64,000 bases of DNA from Pseudomonas oryzihabitans (lineage in GTDB: Bacteria > Pseudomonadota > Gammaproteobacteria > Pseudomonadales > Pseudomonadaceae): positions 3,694,001 through 3,758,000 of the forward strand of contig NZ_CP017024.1 in assembly GCF_014522265.1 (NCBI RefSeq), in the 5' to 3' direction. The notes under the pieces were generated by a model that had not been told where the DNA came from, searched no databases, and saw only the letters and a list, made by a program, of their open reading frames with translations. The translations under genes and the position numbers were made by a program. Of this stretch, positions 16,848 through 24,785 are shown piece after piece. How positions within the stretch are numbered: the first letter of the stretch is position 1; the number at the start of each line of letters is the position of its first letter.

Positions 16848-19535
16848 TCAACTCCCTTGTTCGCCGAGGCTCTTGCGGATCACATAGGGCAGGATGCCGC
16901 CCTGACACAGGTAGAGCAGCTCCTGGCTGGAATCCAGCGGCAGTTCGAGGGCCACGCTGTCACTCCGGCCGTCCGGACGGATGATCTGCAGCGTGATGGA
17001 ATTGATCCCTACCCGCAGTTCATCCAGGCCAGCGAAGTCCAGGCGCTCGTCGCCGGTCAGACACAGGCTCTCGGCGGTTTGCCCGGCCGGGAAGCGCACT
17101 GGAAAGATGCCCATGCCGATCAGGTTGCTGCGGTGGATCCGCTCGAAGCTCTGCGCCACCACCAGCCTGACGCCCAGGGTGGCCTGGGCCTTGGCCGCCC
17201 AGTCGCGACTGGAGCCGGCGCCATAGTTGATGCCGGCGAACACCACCAGCGGCGTGCCTTGGCGGACCCAGCTGAGGGCGGCGTCGTATACCGGCAATAC
17301 CTCGCCGTCGGCTGCTCGCGCCCAGCCGCCCTGGCCCGGATGCGCCGGCAGCAGGCGATTCTTCACCGCGCGGTTGACGAAGGCACCGCGCATCATCACC
17401 TCGTGATTGCTGCGCCGGGTCGAGTATTGATTGAGGTCTTCCGGCGCCTCGCCATGGTCCACCAGCCAGCGACCGGCCGGGCTCTCCAGGGGAATGGCAC
17501 TGGCGGGCGAGATGTGGTCGGTGGTGATGTTGTCGCCCAGCACCATCAGCGCCCGGGCGTCGCGCACGGCCAGCGACGCCGGCGGCTCCGGGGTTATGCC
17601 CTGCAGATAGATCGGACGGCGCAGATAGGTCGAGCTTGGCGACCAGGGAAAGCGCACGCTGCCCTCGGCCGACAACGCCTGCCAATGGTGGCTGCCGTCC
17701 CAGAGGGTGGCGTTGCGCTGGCGGAACAGTTCGGGCCGCACCGTTGCGCGAACCAGGGCCTGGACTTCGTCATCGTCCGGCATCAGGTCGCGCAGGTAGA
17801 CCGGCTGCCCGGTTTGGTCCAGGCCCAGCGCGGCCTGTTCGAGATCGACGTCGATGCTGCCGGCGAGGGCATAGGCGACCACCAGAGCCGGCGAGGCCAG
17901 GTAGCCGAACTGCGCCTTGGGATTGACCCGGCCTTCGAAATTGCGATTGCCCGAAAGTACCACCACCGTCTTCAGGCCCTGGTCGGCGAAGGCCTCTACA
18001 TGGGCTTCGAAGGTGCCCGAGTTGCCGATGCAGGTCATGCAGCCGAAGCCGGCCAGCTCGAAGCCGAGCGCGGCGAAGTCGCTCAGCAGATCGGCTTCAC
18101 CCAGATAATCGGCCACCACCCGGGAGCCGGGTGAGAGCGAGGTCTTCACCCAGGGCTTGCGGGTCAGGCCGCGCATCCGTGCTCGTCGCGCCAGCAGCCC
18201 GGCCTGGATCATCTGGCTCGGATTGGCAGTGTTGGTGCAACTGGTGATGGCGGCGATGGAGATGGCGCCGTGGGTCAATGGCTGGCCAAAACTCGGCTCG
18301 AAGTAATCCGCTGCGGCTTGGCTGGAGCGGGCGATCAGTGCCGCAGCCGGTTCGGCGCGGAGCTCGGCGCGAAAGGAGTTGGCGGCTTCAGCCAGTGGCT
18401 GCCACTGGTGCGGCTGGTGCGGGCCAGCCACGCTGGGCTCTATGCTGGCGAGGTCCAGATGAATGACCTCGGTGAAAACCGGTTCGGGATCTCCGTCGTG
18501 GCGCCATAACGTTTGGGCCTCCAGGTAGGCGGCTACCCGCTCGCGCAGCTCGGGGCTGCGGCCGGTGAGCGCCAGATATTCCATGGTGACGGCATCGAAC
18601 GGAAAGAACACCACGGTCGCGCCGTATTCCGGCGCCATGTTGGCCAGGGTGCCGCGGGCGGCCCAGCTCAGGCCCGACAGCCCCGGCCCGCAGAATTCGA
18701 CGAACTTGCCCACCACGCCGCGCTGACGCAGCAACTGGGTGACTTTCAAGGAAAGGTCGGTGGCAGTCACTCCCGGACGCAGCGCGTTGGTCACGCGGAT
18801 ACCGATGACCTCGGGAAAGCTGATCGGTACCGGTTCGCCCAGCATGGCCGCCTGGCCTTCCAGACCGCCGACGCCCCAACCCAGGATGCCGATGGCATTG
18901 ATCATCGGTGTATGGCTGTCGGTGGCGACCATGCCATCCGGGTGCAGCAGCGGCTGGCCGTCACTGGTCTCGCTCTCCCAGACCACGGTGCCCAAGGACT
19001 CCATGTTGACCTGGTGGATGATGCCGGTGCCTGGTGGCACCACCTTGAAGTTGTCCAGGCTCTTCTGTGCCCACTTGATGAACTGGTAGCGCTCGGTGTT
19101 GCGGCGATAGTCGATGTCCAGATTGGCTTCCACCGCACCTGGCTCGGCGAAGCGCTCGACGATCACCGAGTGATCGATGGTCAGCACCGCCGGGATGCGC
19201 GGATTCATCCGGCTCGGATCGCCGCCCAGTTCGGCCACCATGTCGCGCATGCCGGCGAAGTCGGCCAGGGCGGGCAGGCAGGTGGTGTCATGGAACATCA
19301 GGCGGTTGGGCAGGAAGGGCGCCTCGCATGGCGGGCCTTCACCGCGGGCCCGGGCCAGCACCGGCGGTAGCGCCTCGGGAAAGCAGCGGGCGACGTTTTC
19401 CACCAGCAGGCGCAGGGAATAGGGCAGGCGGGCCAGGGCGTCGGCGTCGAACAGGCGCTTGAGATCGGCATAGGCGTACTGCCGGTCACCGAGGGTGAGC
19501 TGGCCGGTATAGGCGGAATCCAGGGCAAACTTCAT
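16848..19535 (-). CDS. Aconitase-family hydratase (AcnA-like paralogue)
   Basis: An 895-aa hydro-lyase of the AcnA/IRP-type aconitase family, distinct from the housekeeping acnA at 31860. The 4Fe-4S cysteines are present in ITSCTNT and GFGCMTCIGNSG (the two Cys of CxxC). Also present are DHSVIVERF, VVPPGTGIIHQVNMESLG, DSHTPMINAIG, SGNRNFEGRVNPKAQFG and SSRDWAAKA. Unlike housekeeping AcnA, the sequence after NRNFEGRV diverges and the N-terminus is family-specific (MKFALDSAY). It likely isomerises a citrate-like acid through an aconitate-like intermediate. It heads the minus-strand series, with both repeated regulatory elements (19604-19647 and 19668-19695) in its upstream region. Plain aconitase activity is an alternative. 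Confidence 0.9.
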   Translation of the reverse strand: MKFALDSAYTGQLTLGDRQYAYADLKRLFDADALARLPYSLRLLVENVARCFPEALPPVLARARGEGPPCEAPFLPNRLMFHDTTCLPALADFAGMRDMVAELGGDPSRMNPRIPAVLTIDHSVIVERFAEPGAVEANLDIDYRRNTERYQFIKWAQKSLDNFKVVPPGTGIIHQVNMESLGTVVWESETSDGQPLLHPDGMVATDSHTPMINAIGILGWGVGGLEGQAAMLGEPVPISFPEVIGIRVTNALRPGVTATDLSLKVTQLLRQRGVVGKFVEFCGPGLSGLSWAARGTLANMAPEYGATVVFFPFDAVTMEYLALTGRSPELRERVAAYLEAQTLWRHDGDPEPVFTEVIHLDLASIEPSVAGPHQPHQWQPLAEAANSFRAELRAEPAAALIARSSQAAADYFEPSFGQPLTHGAISIAAITSCTNTANPSQMIQAGLLARRARMRGLTRKPWVKTSLSPGSRVVADYLGEADLLSDFAALGFELAGFGCMTCIGNSGTFEAHVEAFADQGLKTVVVLSGNRNFEGRVNPKAQFGYLASPALVVAYALAGSIDVDLEQAALGLDQTGQPVYLRDLMPDDDEVQALVRATVRPELFRQRNATLWDGSHHWQALSAEGSVRFPWSPSSTYLRRPIYLQGITPEPPASLAVRDARALMVLGDNITTDHISPASAIPLESPAGRWLVDHGEAPEDLNQYSTRRSNHEVMMRGAFVNRAVKNRLLPAHPGQGGWARAADGEVLPVYDAALSWVRQGTPLVVFAGINYGAGSSRDWAAKAQATLGVRLVVAQSFERIHRSNLIGMGIFPVRFPAGQTAESLCLTGDERLDFAGLDELRVGINSITLQIIRPDGRSDSVALELPLDSSQELLYLCQGGILPYVIRKSLGEQGS

Positions 19536-19603
19536 GGGCTATCCGGTCCAATTGCGAGAAGGTAGAGAGGTAGGGGAATGCTAGGAGAGCCGGCATCACC
19601 CAG

Positions 19604-19647
19604 AAATTGGTATCTGGCCAACGCAGCGTTCTCGGTCCGCGAACGCT
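19604..19647 (-). promoter_or_regulatory. Repeated operator-like element, copy 2 (upstream of aconitase paralogue)
   Basis: Minus-strand copy of the element at 5432-5475: AGCGTTCGC, seven unconserved bases, GAACGCTGCGTTGGCCA, five bases, CAATTT. It ends 69 bases before the aconitase-paralogue start. Identical spacing in two otherwise unrelated upstream regions, each in the same orientation to its gene, points to a shared regulator. Confidence 0.6.
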
Positions 19648-19667
19648 GGATTTCAGGCTTGGCAAAT

Positions 19668-19695
19668 ATTGTTCTGTATTGATATAAAAGACAAT
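19668..19695. promoter_or_regulatory. ATTGT-18-ACAAT operator candidate (aconitase/TerC intergenic region)
   Basis: ATTGT and ACAAT are separated by exactly 18 bases; the dyad extends to AATATTGT and ACAATATT (19665-19698). Aligned with the site at 16754 it shares TGTA after the first half and AAAA before the second. It lies between the divergent aconitase-paralogue and TerC genes and could serve both. Confidence 0.55.
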
Positions 19696-19767
19696 ATTAA
19701 TGACCTGAAATCATTGCGGGCCGCTGCTGCCCAAGGGACGTCAGCCCCCAAATAGACGAGGTCCACC

Positions 19768-20451
19768 TTGCTTACCGCCCTGTCCGATCCGGTCTTCCTG
19801 ACCAGTCTGCTCCAGATCGTCATCATCGATATCCTGCTTGGCGGCGATAACGCCGTGGTCATCGCCCTGGCCTGTCGGCGCCTGCCGGACGCGCAACGTC
19901 GCAAGGCCATCCTGGGTGGCGTGGCCGGGGCCGTCATCCTGCGCATCCTGCTGCTGTTCGTCGCCAGCTACGTGCTGGGCTGGCCGCTGCTCAAGGTGGT
20001 GGGCGGCGTGCTGCTGCTGTGGATCGGCATCAAGCTGCTGGTGCCCGAAGACGACGAGGCCGACGTCAAGGCCGGTACCACCCTGGGCCAGGCGATCTGG
20101 ATCATCATGGTGGCCGATGTGGTGATGAGTCTGGATAACGTCATCGCCGTGGCCGGCGCGGCTCAAGGCCATCTGGGCCTGGCCGTCACCGGGGTGCTCA
20201 TCAGCATCCCCATCATCATCTTCGGCAGCCAGCTCATCCTGAAGCTCATGGAAAGGTTTCGCTGGCTGGTGGTGGCCGGCGCGGCACTGCTCGGCTGGAT
20301 CGCCGGCAAGCTGATTGCCAGCGATGAACTCCTGCAGGGGTGGCTCGGTACCGGTGACATGCACTGGGTCCCCTATGCCGCCGGCGTCCTCGGCGTCTTC
20401 ATCGTGGTCGTGACCGGCCAGTTGCTGGCACGGCGAACGGTAACGGCCTGA
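19768..20451 (+). CDS. TerC-family membrane protein (YjbE type)
   Basis: A 227-aa inner-membrane protein with seven hydrophobic segments. The two family signatures are LLQIVIIDILLGGDNAVVIALA near the N-terminus and IIMVADVVMSLDNVIAVAGAA in the middle, with the conserved acidic residues in GGDN and SLDN. TerC proteins are implicated in tellurite resistance and in efflux of Mn2+ or Ca2+, often to load exported enzymes. The predicted start is a TTG at 19768 behind GAGGT; no ATG alternative fits. It is divergent from the aconitase paralogue and 30 bases before rraA. A metal-homeostasis role coupled to uptake of metal-acid complexes by CitMHS is possible but speculative. Confidence 0.88.
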   Translation: MLTALSDPVFLTSLLQIVIIDILLGGDNAVVIALACRRLPDAQRRKAILGGVAGAVILRILLLFVASYVLGWPLLKVVGGVLLLWIGIKLLVPEDDEADVKAGTTLGQAIWIIMVADVVMSLDNVIAVAGAAQGHLGLAVTGVLISIPIIIFGSQLILKLMERFRWLVVAGAALLGWIAGKLIASDELLQGWLGTGDMHWVPYAAGVLGVFIVVVTGQLLARRTVTA

Positions 20452-20481
20452 CCGATCTTTCGACCATCAAGGAGCACCACC

Positions 20482-20955
20482 ATGACCTTCAAGACCACCG
20501 ACCTCTGCGACGCGCATGGTGACCAGGCGCGGGTCCTGCAGCCGATCTTCCAGGACCTGGGCGGCCGCACCGATTTCGCCGGACCGGCGCTGACGGTCAG
20601 GTGCTTCGAGGACAACTCGCGTATCAAGGAACTCAGCCAGCAGCCGGGCGAGGGGCGCGTGCTGGTGGTCGATGGCGGTGGCAGCGACCGCTGCGCGCTG
20701 CTCGGCGACATCATTGCCGAGGACCTGGTGAAGAACGGCTGGGCCGGTGCGCTCATCTATGGTCAGGTTCGCGACAAGGCGGTGCTGACCGGGTTGCCGT
20801 TGGCCATCAAGGCGCTGGGCGTCTCGCCGCGCAAGTCGGTCAAGCGTAACGAAGGCCAGGTCGGCGAGCCGGTGACCTTCGCCGGGCAGACGATCCGCAG
20901 CGGCGATCAGCTCTACGCCGACGCCGACGGCGTGATCATCCTCGACGTCCGCTAG
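20482..20955 (+). CDS. rraA: RraA-family protein (RNase E regulator / HMG-CHA aldolase fold)
   Basis: A 157-aa protein with the swivelling beta/beta/alpha fold shared by RraA, which inhibits RNase E, and 4-hydroxy-4-methyl-2-oxoglutarate/4-carboxy-4-hydroxy-2-oxoadipate aldolases. Markers are TTDLCDAHGD at the start, VVDGGGSDRCALLGD, GALIYGQVRDKAVL (containing the Arg-Asp pair used by the aldolases) and ADADGVIIL. The length matches bacterial RraA. Strong ribosome site AAGGAGC. As the orthologue of rraA it may be a housekeeping gene, but in this catabolic setting an oxaloacetate decarboxylase or retro-aldol role should be considered. Confidence 0.85.
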   Translation: MTFKTTDLCDAHGDQARVLQPIFQDLGGRTDFAGPALTVRCFEDNSRIKELSQQPGEGRVLVVDGGGSDRCALLGDIIAEDLVKNGWAGALIYGQVRDKAVLTGLPLAIKALGVSPRKSVKRNEGQVGEPVTFAGQTIRSGDQLYADADGVIILDVR

Positions 20956-21012
20956 GCGCTTCCGCCAGCTACCCGTCGCCGTTCAGGCGGCCCTTCCTGG
21001 AGCGCTATCACC

Positions 21013-21678
21013 ATGACCGCCGCCAAACGCATCTTTCTGATTCACGCCACCCGCATCGCCATCGAGCCCATCAACGCGGCCTTCGCCCAGGATTGGCCCC
21101 AGGCGCTGCGCTTCGATCTCTGGGACGATTCGCTGTCGAAAGACGCCAGCGCCGCTGGCGGCAGTACGCCAGCGCTGGACCAGCGCATTCAGGACCTGGC
21201 CGAGCATGCCTTTCGCGCCCAGGCCGACGCCGTGCTCTTTACCTGCTCGGCCTTTTCCAGCGCCATCGAAGCCTGCCAGCGCCGCTATCAGCGACCGATC
21301 CTCAAGCCCAACGAGGCCATGGTGCAGGAGGCCCTGGCCAGGGGCGGTCGCATCGCCGCCCTGACCACCTTCGGCCCGGCGGGCGCGGCCATCGTCAGCG
21401 ACTTCGAGGTCGAAGCAAGCCGCCGCGGCCAGACGGTAGATATCTCACCAATCCTTTGCGAAGGCGCGCTGGAAGCCCTGCATGCGGGAGACCAGGCCCG
21501 CCACGACGCCCTTATCGCGGCGGCTGCAGAGCGGCTACGCGGCGACTATGACGTGCTCTGTTTCGCACAGTTTTCCATGACCGCCGCGCAATCGGCCAGC
21601 GAAGCCGCCTGGGGCGGCTCGGTGCTTACTACGCCGGCCAGCGCCGTGCGGCGCCTGCGACAGCTGCTTGAAGGCTAG
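21013..21678 (+). CDS. Asp/Glu racemase-superfamily protein
   Basis: A 221-aa cytoplasmic protein of the superfamily containing Asp/Glu and hydantoin racemases, maleate isomerase and arylmalonate decarboxylase. The first catalytic Cys is in VLFTCSAFSSAIEAC. The second catalytic position, a GCT-type motif in true racemases, reads LCFAQFSMTAA, so the usual two-Cys arrangement is altered. NEAMVQEALARGGRIAALTTF is the central strand-helix. It follows rraA by 57 bases on the same strand. A cofactor-free isomerase or decarboxylase for a dicarboxylic acid would suit the neighbourhood; a standard racemase is less likely given the changed motif. Confidence 0.82.
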   Translation: MTAAKRIFLIHATRIAIEPINAAFAQDWPQALRFDLWDDSLSKDASAAGGSTPALDQRIQDLAEHAFRAQADAVLFTCSAFSSAIEACQRRYQRPILKPNEAMVQEALARGGRIAALTTFGPAGAAIVSDFEVEASRRGQTVDISPILCEGALEALHAGDQARHDALIAAAAERLRGDYDVLCFAQFSMTAAQSASEAAWGGSVLTTPASAVRRLRQLLEG

Positions 21679-21811
21679 GACCTTTCCAGCGGTCGAATTC
21701 ACCCGGTCCTGCATCTCCGTGCATATGGTTAGTCAAATTCCGTCTTTACCAAAAGTTATAACAGCTCATTAGCCTATAACGCTTTCGGGTAGCCAGTCGG
21801 CACGGAGCGGG

Positions 21812-22822
21812 ATGATGAGCAGGGTAGGGAAGGGATTGGCGGTTATCGCCGCGGTGGTGGGTGCCCTGGGTTTCGCGGGCAATGCCGCCGCCGAGGGCAG
21901 GATCAGCATCGCCCAGCAATTCGGCATCGGCTATCTGATCCTCGACGTGGTACGCGATCAGCAGCTGATCGAAAAGCACGGCAAGGCCGCCGGGCTGGAC
22001 ATCCAGGTGGACTGGAACAGCATCTCCGGCGCCACCGCCATGAACGAGGCGCTGCTGGCCGGCGCGCTGGACGTGGTCTCCGCCGGGGTACCGCCGATGC
22101 TGACCGTCTGGGATCGCACCCGCGGCCGGCAGAACGTCAAGGCCATCGCCGCCCTGGGCGCCATGCCCAACTACCTGTTGAGCAATCGCGCCGAGGTCAG
22201 GTCGATCAGCGACCTGACCGACCAGGACCGCATCGCCGTGCCGGCGGCGGGCGTGGGCTTCCAGTCGCGCACCCTGCAGATCGAGACGGCCAAGGTCTTC
22301 GGCGACGCCCAGTTCAAGAAATTCGACGCCATCAGCGTGAGTCTGCCGCACCCCGATGCCAGCGCCGCCCTGATGGCGGGCGGCGCGGAGATCACCACCC
22401 ATTTCTCCAGCCCGCCGTTCCAGTACCAGGCGCTGGAGAATCCCCGAGTCCATCGCATCCTCAGCAGCTACGACGTCCTCGGCGGACCGGGCACCTTCAA
22501 CGTGCTCTACACCACCGAGAAATTCCACGACGAGAATCCCAAGACTTATCGCGCCTTCTATGACGCCCTGGTGGAGGCCGCCGCCTTCATCCGCGCCAAC
22601 AAGGCCGCGGCCGCCGAGGCCTATATCCGCGTCGAGCATTCCAAGCTGCCGCTGGCCCTGGTGCAGCGCATCGTCGAGGACCCGGAGATCGATTTCACCG
22701 TCGAGCCCCAGCGCACCTTCGTCTACGCCCAGAAGCTGCATGAGCTGGGCGTGCTGAAACACCAGGCTGCCGCCTGGCAGGACTACTTCTTCCCCGAAGC
22801 CCACGAGCGTCCCGGCAGCTGA
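21812..22822 (+). CDS. Sulfonate/taurine-type ABC substrate-binding protein
   Basis: Periplasmic binding protein of the NMT1/SsuA/TauA class, 336 aa. A signal peptide covers about residues 1-27 (MSRVGKGLAVIAAVVGALGFAGNAAA). The mature part has QQFGIGYLILDVVRDQQLIEKHGKAAGL, GALDVVSAGVPPML and a long VAAPAAGVGFQSRTLQIE-like hinge region. It opens the importer operon and is followed 26 bases on by the TauD-type dioxygenase, then ATPase and permease genes. The 133-base upstream region contains two TATAAC repeats (21757 and 21775) and a GTTATAAC palindrome that may be regulatory. The ligand is probably a sulfonate whose C-S bond the dioxygenase cleaves. Confidence 0.9.
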   Translation: MMSRVGKGLAVIAAVVGALGFAGNAAAEGRISIAQQFGIGYLILDVVRDQQLIEKHGKAAGLDIQVDWNSISGATAMNEALLAGALDVVSAGVPPMLTVWDRTRGRQNVKAIAALGAMPNYLLSNRAEVRSISDLTDQDRIAVPAAGVGFQSRTLQIETAKVFGDAQFKKFDAISVSLPHPDASAALMAGGAEITTHFSSPPFQYQALENPRVHRILSSYDVLGGPGTFNVLYTTEKFHDENPKTYRAFYDALVEAAAFIRANKAAAAEAYIRVEHSKLPLALVQRIVEDPEIDFTVEPQRTFVYAQKLHELGVLKHQAAAWQDYFFPEAHERPGS

Positions 22823-22848
22823 GCTGGACCACCAAGGAGAACACTCCC

Positions 22849-23730
22849 ATGACCCTCGCATCCCCCCGTCCGGCCGCCGGCGAGACTTTCGAGATCCGTC
22901 CCTTCGGCAACCTGGGGGCCGAGATCCTCGGCATCGATCTGGCCCAGCCGCTCAATGCCGAAGACTTCGCCCGTGTCCATCGCGCCCACCTGGACCACCA
23001 TGTGGTGGTGTTCCGCGACCAGCGCATCACCCCCGCGGAGCAGATTGCCTTCAGCCGCCGCTTCGGCGAATTGCAGATCCATGTCCTCAAGCAATTCCAC
23101 CTGGCCGGCCACCCGGAGATCCTCATAGTCTCCAACATCGTCGAGGACGGCCAGCCGATCGGCCTGGGCGATGCCGGCAAGTTCTGGCACTCGGACCTCT
23201 CCTACAAGGAGCTGCCGAGCCTGGGGTCCATGCTGCATGCCCAGGAGTTGCCGGAGGAGGGCGGCGATACCCTCTTCGCCAACATGCACCTGGCCTACGA
23301 CACCCTGCCGGCGGCGCTGAAGCGCCAGGTAGAAGGTCTCCAGGCCGAGCATTCCTACACCGCCACCTACGCCAAACCCAAGTTCGAGGGTAACTGGCGG
23401 CCGACCCTGACCGCCGCGCAACTGGCCGAGGTCAAGGCGGTGGTGCATCCGGTGGTGCGCACCCATCCGGAAAACGGCCGCAAGGCGCTGTTCGTCAGCG
23501 AGGGCTTCACCACCCACATCGTCGGCCTGCCGGAAGACGAGAGTCGCGAGCTGCTGGCCGAGCTGCATGCCCACAGCGTCAAGCCCGAGCACCTCTATCG
23601 CCACCAATGGCAACCCCACGACCTGGTGTTCTGGGACAACCGCTCGCTGCTGCACCTGGCGGCCGGCTGCCCCAATTATCTGCGGCGCAAGCTGTATCGC
23701 ACGACCATCCAGGGCGATGCACCTTTTTGA
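22849..23730 (+). CDS. TauD/TfdA-family Fe(II)/2-oxoglutarate dioxygenase
   Basis: A 293-aa non-haem iron oxygenase that would hydroxylate the carbon next to sulfur in a sulfonate or sulfate ester so that sulfite or sulfate leaves. The iron facial triad is visible: His114 and Asp116 in FWHSDLSY, and the distal His in NRSLLHLAAG near residue 265. The Arg binding 2-oxoglutarate is expected in YLRRKLYRTTI. TauD-like start is IRPFGNLGAEILGIDLAQPL. Behind AAGGAG and second in the importer operon. A 150-base palindromic repeat begins at its stop codon, so the downstream importer genes are separated by 158 bases. Confidence 0.92.
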   Translation: MTLASPRPAAGETFEIRPFGNLGAEILGIDLAQPLNAEDFARVHRAHLDHHVVVFRDQRITPAEQIAFSRRFGELQIHVLKQFHLAGHPEILIVSNIVEDGQPIGLGDAGKFWHSDLSYKELPSLGSMLHAQELPEEGGDTLFANMHLAYDTLPAALKRQVEGLQAEHSYTATYAKPKFEGNWRPTLTAAQLAEVKAVVHPVVRTHPENGRKALFVSEGFTTHIVGLPEDESRELLAELHAHSVKPEHLYRHQWQPHDLVFWDNRSLLHLAAGCPNYLRRKLYRTTIQGDAPF

Positions 23731-23874
23731 AAGCTTGCTCAAAGTCTGCTGCGCGTCGGCCAAACCGCGTTGAAAAGCCCGTCGGAATGCTCATTTACCA
23801 CCCGTAAATTCCGCTTCCTCCGGTCTTTTCGCCTCGTTTGGCTCTAGCTCGCAAAACTTTGAGCAACCTTTAAA
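23725..23874. repeat. Imperfect palindromic repeat element (about 150 bp)
   Basis: The ends form inverted arms (around TTGCTCAAAG at the left and CTTTGAGCAA at the right), and further inner arms pair (GCCAAAC/GTTTGGC, GAAAAG/CTTTTC, GGAATG/..TTCC). The left arm overlaps the dioxygenase stop codon; the right arm ends 15 bases before the ATPase ATG. It resembles a non-coding repeat I recall from several Pseudomonas genomes, of MITE-like or RNA-hairpin type. As a transcribed hairpin inside the operon it could modulate expression of the downstream ATPase and permease. Confidence 0.6.
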
Positions 23875-23888
23875 TACCGGAGACGACC

Positions 23889-24770
23889 ATGAATGCCCCT
23901 CTCGCTTCCCGTCCGCACCTGACCCTGGCGCAGACCCAGCCGCTGCTGCAGGTGCAGGATCTCGACCTCGAATACCACACCCGCGAGCGCCGGGTGCGGG
24001 CTACCCACCAGGTGTCCTTCGAGGTGCATGGCGCCGACCGTTTCGTGCTGCTCGGGCCGTCCGGCTGCGGCAAGTCGAGTCTGCTCAGGTCGGTGGCGGG
24101 TTTTCTGCCGCCGCTGCACGGCGAGATCCGCCTGGATGGCCAGCCGATCAGGGGCCCTGGACCGGATCGCATCGTGGTGTTCCAGGAATTCGACCAGCTG
24201 CCGCCGTGGAAGACGGTGCTGGAGAACACCATGTTCCCCCTGCTCGCCAGTCGCCAGGCCAGCCGTGGCGAGGCGCGCGAGCGGGCGCTGCATTACCTCG
24301 ACAAGGTCGGCCTGGCGCGCTTCGTCGATGCCTATCCGCATCATCTCTCCGGCGGCATGAAGCAGCGGGTGGCCATCGCCCGCGCCCTGGCCATGCAGCC
24401 CAAGATCCTGCTGATGGACGAACCCTTCGCTGCGCTGGATGCCCTGACCCGGCGCAAGATGCAGGAAGAATTGCTGGCGCTCTGGGACGAGGTGCGCTTC
24501 ACCCTGCTGTTCGTCACCCACTCCATCGAAGAGGCGCTGGTGGTGGGCAATCGCATCCTGCTGCTGTCGCCCCATCCGGGCCGGGTCCGCGCGGAACTCA
24601 ACTGCCACCAGTTCGGCCTCGAAGACTTCGGCGGCGCCGAATTCCAGAGTACCGCGCTGCGCATCCACAACCTGCTGTTCCCCGACGACGTTCAGACCCT
24701 GCCACCGGAGGTCGCCGACGAGCGCCTGCGCCTGCAGCAGGCCATCGTCCAGGGGCGCATTTCCTACTAG
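23889..24770 (+). CDS. Sulfonate/taurine-type ABC transporter ATP-binding protein
   Basis: Cytoplasmic ATPase subunit, 293 aa, of the SsuB/TauB class. Walker A GPSGCGKSS at about residue 55, Q-loop in VFQEFDQLPPWKTVLEN, signature LSGGMKQRVAIARAL, Walker B ILLMDEPFAALDAL and the switch His in FVTHSIEEAL are all intact. A C-terminal extension of about 50 residues (FGLEDFGGAEFQ...) follows the core. The start ATG at 23889 has GGAG nearby. It lies 15 bases before the permease gene and completes the importer. Confidence 0.95.
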   Translation: MNAPLASRPHLTLAQTQPLLQVQDLDLEYHTRERRVRATHQVSFEVHGADRFVLLGPSGCGKSSLLRSVAGFLPPLHGEIRLDGQPIRGPGPDRIVVFQEFDQLPPWKTVLENTMFPLLASRQASRGEARERALHYLDKVGLARFVDAYPHHLSGGMKQRVAIARALAMQPKILLMDEPFAALDALTRRKMQEELLALWDEVRFTLLFVTHSIEEALVVGNRILLLSPHPGRVRAELNCHQFGLEDFGGAEFQSTALRIHNLLFPDDVQTLPPEVADERLRLQQAIVQGRISY

Positions 24771-24785
24771 TTTCGAGGTAGACCC

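Noticed and set aside
16848-19535. AcnD (2-methylisocitrate dehydratase) for the aconitase paralogue
   Set aside because: No prpB, prpC, prpD or prpF genes lie nearby and the N-terminus does not resemble AcnD; an AcnA-like paralogue is the safer call.
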